Below, in pieces: positions 7,378 to 14,688 of a DNA stretch of 21,064 bases. The position numbers were made by a program, and so were the translations under genes. The stretch lies in IMG/VR virus record IMGVR_UViG_3300010885_020684, positions 1-21,064 of that record, one strand, 5' to 3'. Below the pieces are notes generated by a model, which saw only the letters and a program-made list of their open reading frames with translations, had not been told where the DNA came from and searched no databases. This stretch comes from a virus. The first letter of the stretch is position 1. Each line of letters begins with the position of its first letter.

Positions 7378-8847
7378 ATGAGAGAAATAGACAAAATTGC
7401 AGAAAACTTGTTTGACAAGATCCGTAGCCGATTTAGTAATGTAAATCTAGGTGATGACACAGCCAAACGCACCCAAGATCCAGAGCAAGCCAGATTTTTT
7501 AACTTTGACTTTGATGTTGACGGAGAAGTGTTGGGCAATGTCACAGTCAGCTTGATTGACGAAAAGTCTATGAAAGTGTACTTTGGCAGCGACATCATTG
7601 ACAGCATCAAAGAAGACAACGAAGACACTGACGCTAAAAAAGAAGCATGGTACGACTTCTTGAGAAACTTGCGTAAGTTTGCCAAGCGTAACATGTTGAA
7701 CTTTGACACTAGAGATGTTGCCAAAAGCAATTTGCAACTCAAAGATATCAAACAACAAACCAAGGCAGATGATACCGTGAGCAAAGATGAAATCAATGTA
7801 ACTGAAAGTAGACTGTATGGAACCAGAAGACACAGTTTTATGGAAGTTGGCCCATGTAAATTACGAATTGTACACAGCGCAGATATTGATGAAGAAAAGC
7901 ATGGAGCTCGTGGACGCAAGATTGAACAAATCTTTATTGAAACACCACACGGTGAGCGATTCCTAGTACCGCACCGGCACTTGGGTTGTGCGGCCGCCTT
8001 GGCCACACATGTTGCACACGGTGGTGAACACAATGATGAAATAGCCGAGTGCATGAATGGCATGGTTGCTGAAATGGGCAACATGAGTCATTTTGTGCGT
8101 TCAGTAAAACGCCGTACAGACCTAGATGACGAGACAGGTGAAATGGCGCAGGCGGCCGTTAACAGATACAACGAACTCAAGAACCAACTGAAGCGTCTAA
8201 GAAGCCCACGCCACTACTTGGATTTTGTTGAAAGCTATATGCCAGAATCCGCAATAGAGGATGAATATGATGTTGACGCATTGCGTGAGCGTTTTGTTAA
8301 AAAAATGTATGATGAGCGTTTTGATGCCGCATTACCATTTGTGTACAGAGCACACAAGCGACAACAAGAAAGTCTTAATTCGCCAATGGCAGAAGAATTC
8401 GAGTCCTGGGCCAATGGTATATTAGAAGGTACTTGGGCCATGCCCGAATCAGAAGAAGAAATCCGTAAACTAGTTGAACTAATGGGCAAGCCACTGTTGG
8501 TTGGTGTCAATGGCGAAGATGCCACTAGCGCACTGTACAGCGTGATTGGTGATGACCAATTATTTGATGACATACACAACATGGCTGATATCAAAGGTGA
8601 AGATTACGATTGCCGACCCGAAGTGCTAAAATGGGTAAAACAAAACATGCCTGCGGTGGTGCCACAAATTGAAGCAGTGATGCAAGATGAAAAGGCAGAA
8701 CCACAACCAGGTGCAGAGCCAGTATTGGGTACAACACAACCTGCTGAACAACCTGCTCCTGCTCCCGCCCCGGCACCTGCACAGCCCGTGATGCAAAGTG
8801 CTGATCCATTGGACTTCATCCGTTCCTTGGCTGGACTCAAACGATAA
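7378..8847 (+). CDS. Probable virion/internal protein with CTS-like start and Pro/Ala linker
   Basis: 489 residues from ATG 7378; an in-frame ATG at 7330 is rejected because it overlaps the oxygenase and would hide the conserved MRE start. The N-terminus MREIDKIAE ends in IAE at residue 9, the (I/L)xE pattern, and strongly recalls T4 MKTYQEFIAE. The middle (about 150-250) contains an alpha/beta region with HGERFLVPHRHLGCAAALA. A helical, charged region follows. Near 445-465 there is an Ala/Pro repeat linker, and the protein ends DPLDFIRSLAGLKR, with the RxLAGL motif found in two other head-region genes. This layout (sorting peptide, body, flexible linker, short terminal helix) suggests a packaged or scaffold-bound protein. 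No enzyme motif was recognised. A terminator follows 14 nt after the stop. Confidence 0.8.
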   Translation: MREIDKIAENLFDKIRSRFSNVNLGDDTAKRTQDPEQARFFNFDFDVDGEVLGNVTVSLIDEKSMKVYFGSDIIDSIKEDNEDTDAKKEAWYDFLRNLRKFAKRNMLNFDTRDVAKSNLQLKDIKQQTKADDTVSKDEINVTESRLYGTRRHSFMEVGPCKLRIVHSADIDEEKHGARGRKIEQIFIETPHGERFLVPHRHLGCAAALATHVAHGGEHNDEIAECMNGMVAEMGNMSHFVRSVKRRTDLDDETGEMAQAAVNRYNELKNQLKRLRSPRHYLDFVESYMPESAIEDEYDVDALRERFVKKMYDERFDAALPFVYRAHKRQQESLNSPMAEEFESWANGILEGTWAMPESEEEIRKLVELMGKPLLVGVNGEDATSALYSVIGDDQLFDDIHNMADIKGEDYDCRPEVLKWVKQNMPAVVPQIEAVMQDEKAEPQPGAEPVLGTTQPAEQPAPAPAPAPAQPVMQSADPLDFIRSLAGLKR

Positions 8848-8861
8848 AACCAAAATTTGGT

Positions 8862-8895
8862 AAAGAAAATGGGCAAAGTAATTTGCCTTTTCTTT
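8862..8895 (+). terminator. Rho-independent terminator, probably bidirectional
   Basis: Stem AAAGAAAA plus GGCAAA (8862-8877, with a 2-nt bulge), loop GTAA, then TTTGCC and TTTTCTTT (8882-8895). The A-rich and T-rich outer arms give a U-tract on either strand. It separates the late block from the gene 32 transcription unit, whose -35 box begins at the last base of the stem. A short palindrome ACCAAAATTTGGT (8849-8861) lies directly upstream. Confidence 0.8.
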
Positions 8896-8923
8896 TGACT
8901 TGAGATAAATAAACATGTATACT
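8895..8923 (+). promoter_or_regulatory. Sigma70 promoter for gene 32
   Basis: TTGACT (8895-8900), a 17-nt spacer and TATACT (8918-8923) are close to the TTGACA/TATAAT consensus. Expected start is near 8930, giving a leader of about 55 nt. It lies right after a terminator and before a replication gene, as expected for an early or middle promoter read by host RNA polymerase. Confidence 0.8.
8904..8911 (+). promoter_or_regulatory. Late octamer GATAAATA inside the sigma70 spacer
   Basis: The octamer, followed by AAC, sits between the -35 and -10 boxes of the sigma70 promoter. It would start late transcription near 8917, so gene 32 could be made both early and late. The arrangement recurs at 20652-20680. 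Confidence 0.5.
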
Positions 8924-8944
8924 GCAAAGAGTGCATTATACATA

Positions 8945-8983
8945 TTAAGGCACACAATTAAGGCACATTTTTAAGGAGAACTA
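8945..8983 (+). repeat. Three 13-nt TTAAGG repeats in the gene 32 leader (possible operator)
   Basis: TTAAGG occurs at 8945, 8958 and 8971, exactly 13 nt apart. The first two units share TTAAGGCACA; the third supplies the Shine-Dalgarno site AAGGAG (8973-8978), 7 nt before the ATG. The leader is A/U-rich and looks unstructured. In T4 and RB69, gp32 represses its own translation by binding cooperatively to UUAAA-type repeats around the ribosome site. A similar role here is inferred from position and periodicity. Confidence 0.6.
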
Positions 8984-8985
8984 TT

Positions 8986-9978
8986 ATGGCCATGACTTTA
9001 TCTGAAATTCGCGCAAAACTGCAATCTCAAGACAACCGTAAAACCGGTAATCAACAAGGCGGTGACAACGCCATTTACGCACACTGGAACATTCCAGAAA
9101 ACACAACAGCCCGCGTAAGATTCCTCCCCGACGCAGATCCAAAGAACTCATTTTTCTGGGTTGAACGCCTGATGATCAAATTGCCATTTGCTGGCGTTAA
9201 AGGTCAATCAGACAGCAAACCAGTTGTTGTTCAAGTACCTTGCGTTGAAATGTATGGAGACGCTTGCCCGGTATTGGCAGAAGTGCGTACCTGGTTCAAA
9301 GACCCTAACCTAGAAGAAATGGGTCGTAAGTATTGGAAGAAAAAATCTTATCTGTTCCAAGGCTTTGTGCGTGACAACCCAATCGGTGATGACAAGACTC
9401 CGGAGAATCCAATCCGTCGCTTTGTTATTAGCCCACAGATCTTCAACTTGATCAAGAACGCACTAATGGATCCAGAAATGGAAAACTTGCCCACAGACTA
9501 TGCGGCAGGCTTGGACTTCTCAGTTAAGAAGACCAGTAAAGGTGGTTATGCTGACTACAGCACCAGTACTTGGTCACGCAAAGAGTCTGCACTCACAGCA
9601 GTAGAAGCGGCCGCAATTGAGCAGTATGGACTTCACAACCTAGGTGATTTCTTGCCCAAGCGTCCCACTGATGTGGAGTTAAAAGTCATCAAAGAGATGT
9701 TTGAAGCATCTGTTGATGGACAGCCTTACGATCCAGATCGTTGGGCCAACTACTACAAGCCATATGGTTTGTCAGCAGGTGCTGGTAGCACAGGTGACGA
9801 AGTTGCCGCTCCATCAGTCAAGGTTGCCGCTCCAGCAGTGGCCAAGGCTGAAACTCCTGCTTGGGAAGATGATGCCGCAGAAGCCGCAGAAGCTATTTCG
9901 GTAGCCGCACCAGTTGCTAAACCATCAAGTCAAAAAGCCGAGGACATCTTGGCCATGATTCGTAGTCGAAAACAGTAA
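8986..9978 (+). CDS. 32: Single-stranded DNA-binding protein (gp32-like)
   Basis: 330 residues, close to T4 gp32 (301). It coats single-stranded DNA during phage replication, recombination and repair. The order of motifs matches gp32: a basic N-terminal arm; an OB-fold core beginning ARVRFLPDADPKNSFFW (42-58), like gp32 'AVIRFLPS'; a zinc-loop equivalent CVEMYGDACPVL (C86, C94); and a KYWKKKSYLFQGFV strand like gp32 'SYWANILVV'. An Ala/Val/Pro-rich linker leads to a C-terminal peptide AEDILAMIRSRKQ. The fourth T4 zinc ligand position is Leu and the spacing is shorter, so zinc binding may be lost. The C-terminus ends basic rather than strongly acidic as in T4, so partner contacts probably differ. 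Strong Shine-Dalgarno site and own promoter imply high expression. Confidence 0.92.
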   Translation: MAMTLSEIRAKLQSQDNRKTGNQQGGDNAIYAHWNIPENTTARVRFLPDADPKNSFFWVERLMIKLPFAGVKGQSDSKPVVVQVPCVEMYGDACPVLAEVRTWFKDPNLEEMGRKYWKKKSYLFQGFVRDNPIGDDKTPENPIRRFVISPQIFNLIKNALMDPEMENLPTDYAAGLDFSVKKTSKGGYADYSTSTWSRKESALTAVEAAAIEQYGLHNLGDFLPKRPTDVELKVIKEMFEASVDGQPYDPDRWANYYKPYGLSAGAGSTGDEVAAPSVKVAAPAVAKAETPAWEDDAAEAAEAISVAAPVAKPSSQKAEDILAMIRSRKQ

Positions 9979-10799
9979 TGCAACTGTCGGTAGTTTTAGG
10001 CTCCTCCACTCCGGAGGAGTCTTTTTCCATTGCACTTTATGACAATTGTTTTGTAAATAAATGGATCGATGAATTTCGTTGGTGTAACAGCAATTCTGTA
10101 ATCAACCAACAGGATGCGTTTTCAACACTGATGTCTGTTGAGGAAGCCGCGACAGTACTATTGGATTCTTGTACCACTATTAATCGATATCTCAAAGACT
10201 TTGTAGAAATTAGATCCGATATTGCAAACCAATCGCAAGAGTACTACAACTATTTGCATGGTGTGTTTGAACGGCTGACAGGAACATTTGATCGACCTAC
10301 CAGATTGTTTACCATTGCCAATGCAGAACTTAGAACAGCCATTAGAAATTTAAACTTTTATGTACACAGAGTAGAGCAACAAACTGTTCCGTTGGTTAAC
10401 ATGTATTTGAATTTTGATAAAGATCAATATCGTAGAATTCCGTTTGAACCAGAAGATTACGACTTTTTTGAATTCTCTTTTCCTGCAGGTACCTTGTTCT
10501 TGCACTATGCAGAACTGGGCAAAGAATATTTTGATCTGTATGAAGATGGTTTAGAACTAGATTATACAGCATCAGTCAACTCGCATTATTACAGCGGTGA
10601 AGCAAGTTTGGCAGCCAGGGATTTTGATGCATTTGAGGATACCAAATTCAAACAATGGCTAATTGACAGAAACATTGATCCTTATAACAAGTCTCTGGCA
10701 CATGGAAAAATACCATTGGGCCGTGTGGACAATATAGATCAGGTCACAACCATGCTACAACGGCATCGATACATCAATCGGATTGAAATCCATGAGTGA
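9978..10799 (+). CDS. Unknown protein coupled to gene 32 and the radical SAM gene
   Basis: 273 residues. The start ATG shares its A with the gene 32 TAA stop (TAATG), and the last 8 nt overlap the radical SAM start, so translation is probably linked on both sides. I do not recognise the family. The middle (about 50-140) is predicted to be mainly helical, with many Asn, Gln and Tyr. The later part has aromatic and acidic segments (FEPEDYDFFEFSFPAGTLFLHYAELGK split across about 156-182). No catalytic signature or membrane segment is visible. A terminator-like hairpin lies within its first codons. Conserved coupling to the radical SAM enzyme would make it a candidate substrate or partner, which is inference only. 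Confidence 0.75.
   Translation: MQLSVVLGSSTPEESFSIALYDNCFVNKWIDEFRWCNSNSVINQQDAFSTLMSVEEAATVLLDSCTTINRYLKDFVEIRSDIANQSQEYYNYLHGVFERLTGTFDRPTRLFTIANAELRTAIRNLNFYVHRVEQQTVPLVNMYLNFDKDQYRRIPFEPEDYDFFEFSFPAGTLFLHYAELGKEYFDLYEDGLELDYTASVNSHYYSGEASLAARDFDAFEDTKFKQWLIDRNIDPYNKSLAHGKIPLGRVDNIDQVTTMLQRHRYINRIEIHE
9999..10026 (+). terminator. Terminator-like hairpin inside the start of a gene
   Basis: GGCTCCTCC (9999-10007), loop ACTCC, GGAGGAGTC (10013-10021, including one G-U pair), then TTTTT (10022-10026). It begins 20 nt after the gene 32 stop and encodes residues about 8-16 of the next protein. It probably ends most gene 32 transcripts and lets a fraction continue. The GGAGGAG arm could also mimic a Shine-Dalgarno site, but no suitable start follows it. 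Confidence 0.75.
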
Positions 10800-11907
10800 T
10801 ATAAATTCCATAGCGTTTGCACTTGATCCGGCCAATGTTCCTAGTTTTTTGCTAGACTGGGAAGTTACCAAACGGTGTAATTTAGACTGTGGGTATTGTG
10901 CCACAGGAGAGTTTGGAGGACATGACAACAGTCTCGAACATCCTCCTGTGGCAGAATGTCTACAGTCAATTGATTTTATGTATGAGTATGTTGACTTGTA
11001 CATGCGACACAAAAAACCCAGTCAACGCAAAGTGGTGTTGAATGTGTACGGTGGCGAAAGCCTGTTTCATCCGGACATTGTGGAGATACTTGAAGCCTGT
11101 AGAGATCGATATGCCAAGTACAAAGATGCATGGCATCTAACCATAACCTGTACAACCAACGGTGTGGTTGGAGCCAACCGATGGGCACAGATAGTACCCT
11201 TGGTTGACATGTTTATGATGAGTTATCATGCTGAAGCTCTGCCAAAGCAACAGCAACAGTACCTAGACAATGTCATGTATCTCAAACAACACAATCGACG
11301 AGTCAAATGTGTTGTGATGATGCATAACAATCCAAAATTGTTTGAGCAATCGCAAACAGTGGTGGAGTTTTGTAAAACCAACAACATAGATCATGTGGCC
11401 AAGGCATTGGATAACAGCGAAGCCAATTGGTCTTACAACAGCGCACAACAACAGTCCATGAAGGTACATTGGATAACCAAATCTGAACTATCCAATCGAC
11501 CAGTTATTGAACAAGGCCGCGCTTGTTGCGGCGGTAGGAAGCTCAGCGTCAATGGTGATTTGAAATCTCGCGATACCTTTGTGCATCGCCAAGGTTTCCG
11601 GGATTGGTACTGTAGTGTCAATTGGTTCTTTTTATTTGTTAACCAGAGCAACGGAACGGTATATACAAACAAAGACTGCATGACTAGTACCACCAACCGA
11701 GTTGAACCCCTGGGCAGGTTAAAAGAATATCAACAGATCCTTGATACTGTACAACAGCAATTAGACACTCAGTCTATGCCCATTATTCGTTGTGTCAAGG
11801 ACTCTTGTAGATGTGGCTTCTGTGCGCCAAAAGCACAAAACTTAGAAGATTTTATGAGTTTGATAGAACGCAATGTTCCGGACAAAGTGTTCTTGCAAAG
11901 CACATAA
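10792..11907 (+). CDS. Radical SAM enzyme with Cys-rich C-terminal domain
   Basis: 371 residues from ATG 10792, which overlaps the previous stop by 8 nt; a TTG at 10783 is possible but less likely. The [4Fe-4S]/SAM-binding motif CX3CX2C is clear in TKRCNLDCGYC (C29, C33, C36). The SAM-binding YGGES motif is at 86-90. The C-terminal third holds eight further Cys: C245-C246, C274, C296, and a cluster C334, C339, C341, C344. This resembles SPASM/twitch domains that hold auxiliary Fe-S clusters in peptide-modifying radical SAM enzymes. The reaction is unknown; modification of a protein or peptide fits the extra Cys, but a nucleic-acid target cannot be excluded. Radical SAM genes of this kind occur in aquatic T4-like phages. 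Confidence 0.9.
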   Translation: MSDINSIAFALDPANVPSFLLDWEVTKRCNLDCGYCATGEFGGHDNSLEHPPVAECLQSIDFMYEYVDLYMRHKKPSQRKVVLNVYGGESLFHPDIVEILEACRDRYAKYKDAWHLTITCTTNGVVGANRWAQIVPLVDMFMMSYHAEALPKQQQQYLDNVMYLKQHNRRVKCVVMMHNNPKLFEQSQTVVEFCKTNNIDHVAKALDNSEANWSYNSAQQQSMKVHWITKSELSNRPVIEQGRACCGGRKLSVNGDLKSRDTFVHRQGFRDWYCSVNWFFLFVNQSNGTVYTNKDCMTSTTNRVEPLGRLKEYQQILDTVQQQLDTQSMPIIRCVKDSCRCGFCAPKAQNLEDFMSLIERNVPDKVFLQST

Positions 11908-11921
11908 AAAAATGTTAAACT
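11893..11921 (+). promoter_or_regulatory. Possible extended -10 promoter before uvsX
   Basis: TTGCAA (11893-11898), 17-nt spacer, then TGTTAAACT containing an extended -10 (TG at 11913-11914) and -10 box TAAACT (11916-11921). Both hexamers match the consensus at 4 of 6 positions. The gap before uvsX (33 nt) has its own Shine-Dalgarno site. Moderate to weak evidence. Confidence 0.35.
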
Positions 11922-11940
11922 ATATCAAAGGAAATTTATT

Positions 11941-13011
11941 ATGGCAAAACCATTCGATGTAAGCAAATTTAGAAAAAACATTACCAAAGCAATTGATGGA
12001 ATTTCGGTTGGTTTCAATGACCCAACAGATTGGATCAGCACAAACAATTACGCACTGAACTATCTCATCAGCGGAGACTTTACCAAGGGTATCCCAATGG
12101 GCAAGGTCACTGTGTTTGCCGGCGAGAGCGGCGCAGGTAAATCGTTTATCTGTAGCGGTAATCTTGTTGCCAATGCACAGAAGCAAGGCATCTATCCAAT
12201 CTTGATTGACACTGAAAACGCACTGGATGAAGCATGGTTACATGCCTTAGGCGTGGACACAGACGAAGGCAAGATGTTGAAACTCAACATGGCCATGATT
12301 GATGATGTTGCCAAAGTTATCAGCGACTTTGTTAAAGAATATAAAACAATTCCGGACACAGAGCGTCCCAAGGTCTTGTTCATCATTGACAGCCTGGGCA
12401 TGTTGTTGACACCCACAGATGTGAATCAATTTGAAGCAGGTGAAATGAAGGGTGATATGGGTCGTAAGCCCAAGGCCTTGACAGCATTGGTTCGTAACTG
12501 TGTGAACATGTTTGGTAGTTTAAATATTGGTCTGGTTGCAACCAATCACACATATGCAAGCCAAGATATGTTTGATCCCGACGACAAGATCTCGGGCGGA
12601 CAGGGCTTTATCTATGCCAGCTCAATTGTAGTTGCCATGAAGAAGCTCAAACTCAAAGAGGATGAGGATGGCAACAAGATCAGTGAAGTCAAAGGTATCC
12701 GTGCCGCTTGCAAGATCATGAAGACACGCTACTCAAAGCCGTTTGAATCAGTGCAGGTAAAGATTCCGTATGAAACAGGAATGAATCCTTACTCGGGCCT
12801 GGTTGACCTGTTTGAGAACAAGGGATTTTTAACAAAAGAAGGCAATAGTCTTAAATACACACTAACAGATGGCAAGGTTATCAAGCAGTTCCGCAAGGCC
12901 TGGGAACGAAATGAAGATGGTTCATTGGATCAAGTAATGGCTGACTTTACTGCCAACCCACACCATGTGCTTGCAACCCCTGTAGAGGCAACAATAGAAG
13001 AGGAAGCCTAA
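11941..13011 (+). CDS. uvsX: UvsX-type RecA-family recombinase
   Basis: 356 residues (T4 UvsX is about 390). It forms ATP-dependent filaments on single-stranded DNA and drives strand exchange for recombination-dependent replication. Visible motifs: Walker A GESGAGKS (61-68), the switch IDTENALDEAWL (89-100) like RecA/UvsX 'D-E-A' segments with its catalytic Glu, Walker B KVLFIIDSLG (144-153), and the ATNHTYAS segment near 201 that corresponds to the RecA sensor 'NQ' region. KISGGQGFIYASS near 220 fits UvsX loop 2. The Shine-Dalgarno site AAAGGA (11927-11932) is 8 nt from the ATG. The gene lies with gene 32 and uvsY, its functional partners in T4. Confidence 0.95.
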   Translation: MAKPFDVSKFRKNITKAIDGISVGFNDPTDWISTNNYALNYLISGDFTKGIPMGKVTVFAGESGAGKSFICSGNLVANAQKQGIYPILIDTENALDEAWLHALGVDTDEGKMLKLNMAMIDDVAKVISDFVKEYKTIPDTERPKVLFIIDSLGMLLTPTDVNQFEAGEMKGDMGRKPKALTALVRNCVNMFGSLNIGLVATNHTYASQDMFDPDDKISGGQGFIYASSIVVAMKKLKLKEDEDGNKISEVKGIRAACKIMKTRYSKPFESVQVKIPYETGMNPYSGLVDLFENKGFLTKEGNSLKYTLTDGKVIKQFRKAWERNEDGSLDQVMADFTANPHHVLATPVEATIEEEA

Positions 13012-13239
13012 ATGAGTATCGAAGTTGATGTATTGAGTGAAACATATACTGTACTTAAACAGTATATTCCAGTTAAGGACCGTCAAGAAGCCGCAGACAA
13101 TTTGATGAGTATTTTGGTAGACCTGTTGGGCGACATTGAACTCAAAGAGTTTAGTGGTACTGATGCTAGTCTTAAAAAAGCTCTCAAAGAGTATGCTGGA
13201 GATGAAGACGAAGAAGAACCCTACGACTACGAAGATTAA
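13012..13239 (+). CDS. Small acidic protein between uvsX and uvsY
   Basis: 75 residues, starting directly after the uvsX stop (TAAATG) and ending 2 nt before uvsY. The body appears to be two or three helices (DRQEAADNLMSILVDLLGDI near 24-43), followed by a strongly acidic tail (DEDEEEPYDYED). The acidic end resembles DNA-mimic or protein-docking tails, for instance those that contact single-stranded-DNA-binding proteins. The family was not recognised. The position between two recombination genes suggests an accessory to the recombination complex. Its first ten residues end LSE, matching (I/L)xE, but I take this as chance given the neighbourhood. Confidence 0.75.
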   Translation: MSIEVDVLSETYTVLKQYIPVKDRQEAADNLMSILVDLLGDIELKEFSGTDASLKKALKEYAGDEDEEEPYDYED

Positions 13240-13241
13240 CA

Positions 13242-13694
13242 ATGTGGTATAACCGGATTGTACAAAATCTAGGTGAAATACCAGACTTTATCAACTACTA
13301 TGAAAATGAACTAGTAGAGGCAAAGTATGATTGTAATGTCAAGGGACACCTTGAAAAGAACATTGCAAACTTGCCGGGTATCACCGAACACCGCTTTAAT
13401 CAATTGCAGGAAATTGAAGCGGTGCTTAACTTTCTTAACATACAGTTGAGGAAAATTCGTCGCAAGCATTTTCAAAAGTACCTGGAAGCATACGCTAGAG
13501 CATTGACAAGTCGTGACGCTGAAAAGTATGTGGATGGTGAAGATGAAGTGATTGATTTTGAAACAATCATCAACGAGGTTGCACTTGTACGCAACAAATG
13601 GCTGGGCTTGCTCAAAGGGCTTGAGTCGAAGAACTTTATGATTGGCCATGTGACTAGATTGCGTACAGCAGGCATGGAGGATGTTGTACTGTGA
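13242..13694 (+). CDS. uvsY: UvsY-like recombination mediator
   Basis: 150 residues (T4 UvsY is 137). UvsY loads UvsX onto gp32-coated DNA. The best match is the C-terminal end: WLGLLKGLESKNFMIGHV, followed by TRLRTAGMED, mirrors T4 UvsY 'GALDAIKSRGFAIKHI...MRAFEAG' in spacing and in the GF/NF-x-I-x-H pattern. The rest is helical and basic in the middle (LRKIRRKHFQKYLEAYARAL), with an acidic segment before the final helices, also as in UvsY. Position directly downstream of uvsX supports the call. The N-terminal half is too diverged for a motif-level check. Confidence 0.8.
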   Translation: MWYNRIVQNLGEIPDFINYYENELVEAKYDCNVKGHLEKNIANLPGITEHRFNQLQEIEAVLNFLNIQLRKIRRKHFQKYLEAYARALTSRDAEKYVDGEDEVIDFETIINEVALVRNKWLGLLKGLESKNFMIGHVTRLRTAGMEDVVL

Positions 13695-13936
13695 TGGATT
13701 GGAAAGTTCGTGCCGATGAGTTGCTGTCAGAGTTTGACATGTGTTGCAAAGCCCGACCAATGAACAATACTGTAGAAGTTCAAATAGCCAAGGATTCTGC
13801 AGGTAAATGGGCAGTTCATTTAAACAATATGCGAGCCTGGGGCACAGACTTTGAAATAGCCGAAGCATGTCACCAGCTAGAACCCAGGTTAAAACAACTC
13901 AAAGAAAAAATAGTATTAGAAGTATTAACTAAATGA
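13694..13936 (+). CDS. Small conserved protein downstream of uvsY
   Basis: 80 residues from ATG 13694, which overlaps the uvsY stop (TGATG); an in-frame GTG 3 nt earlier is also possible. Residues about 24-49 form likely beta strands (NTVEVQIAKDSAGKWAVHL) and the flanks are helical, ending in a charged helix. The family is not recognised. It overlaps the methyltransferase gene by 4 nt (ATGA), so it links the recombination block to the cargo block. Function unknown. Confidence 0.7.
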   Translation: MDWKVRADELLSEFDMCCKARPMNNTVEVQIAKDSAGKWAVHLNNMRAWGTDFEIAEACHQLEPRLKQLKEKIVLEVLTK

Positions 13937-14688
13937 CACAATTTGCCAATCCACATTTAAGCCACGACCATAGTTTAGAAATACTAAATTTGCTCTACGG
14001 ATATGATAGTTTTTTAGATAGCCTCACTGTAATAGGAGACATGGGGTGTGGTGCAGGACTAGATGCTGTCTGGTGGGCCAATTTGGAAACTCGTGACGAC
14101 CCACCTGAACCTAGAAATTATCGAGTATATGCAGTTGATCGCAGTCTTAACAAGGTAGATGAAGAGATTCGCGAGATAGAAAATATCAGATGGATAGAAG
14201 GTAATTTTGAAGAGTATGGTATACTGCCAGAGCTACTGGATTTGGTGTGGGCACACGATACCTTTCAATTTGTTACAAGTCCACTGCACACATTGTCGGT
14301 CTGGAACAAACAGATGAATACCAATGGCATGTTGGTAATGGCCCTGCCTCAAACAATCAATTACGCCTATAACAGATTGACCTTTAGAACACATAATTAT
14401 TCTTATTTTAATTATAACATTTCAAATTTGGTTTATATGTTGGCCGTGAATGGGTTTGATTGTAGAGATGCATATTTTTACAAAAATGTTGAAACTGATT
14501 GGATATACTTGGCAGTATACAAAGCAGAAGAGCCAATGGATCCCAGTACCACCAGTTGGTTTGATCTAGCTGATAAAAAATTATTGCATCCAAGTGTAGT
14601 AGACAGCTTGAACAGATACGGACATGTTAGACAAGAAGATATAGTGTATCCTTGGCTAGACAAAGATTTCTATAGGGCAAAAACATGA
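13933..14688 (+). CDS. Class I SAM-dependent methyltransferase
   Basis: 251 residues. The Rossmann-fold methyltransferase motifs are in order: motif I VIGDMGCGAG (33-42) binding SAM; an acidic residue ending strand 2 (VYAVDRS, D69) for the ribose; ENIRWIEGNFEEY (83-95); and a post-motif DLVWAHDTFQFV (103-114) where the catalytic strand 4 lies. There is no NPPY or DPPY motif, so it is not a classical adenine or N4-cytosine DNA methyltransferase; a small-molecule, sugar or lipid target fits better. It overlaps the next gene, a nucleotidyltransferase-cupin, by 4 nt, so the two may act in one pathway such as making a sugar or polyol decoration. The substrate is unknown. Confidence 0.85.
   Translation: MTQFANPHLSHDHSLEILNLLYGYDSFLDSLTVIGDMGCGAGLDAVWWANLETRDDPPEPRNYRVYAVDRSLNKVDEEIREIENIRWIEGNFEEYGILPELLDLVWAHDTFQFVTSPLHTLSVWNKQMNTNGMLVMALPQTINYAYNRLTFRTHNYSYFNYNISNLVYMLAVNGFDCRDAYFYKNVETDWIYLAVYKAEEPMDPSTTSWFDLADKKLLHPSVVDSLNRYGHVRQEDIVYPWLDKDFYRAKT

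Noticed and set aside
8915-8974. 19-codon ORF in the gene 32 leader
   Set aside because: No Shine-Dalgarno site, it starts before the expected sigma70 transcript start, and the stretch is better explained by the TTAAGG repeats.
13012-13042. Seventh CTS-like start (MSIEVDVLSE) in the small acidic protein
   Set aside because: It matches (I/L)xE but sits between uvsX and uvsY, lacks the MK/MR start and is more likely a DNA-metabolism accessory.
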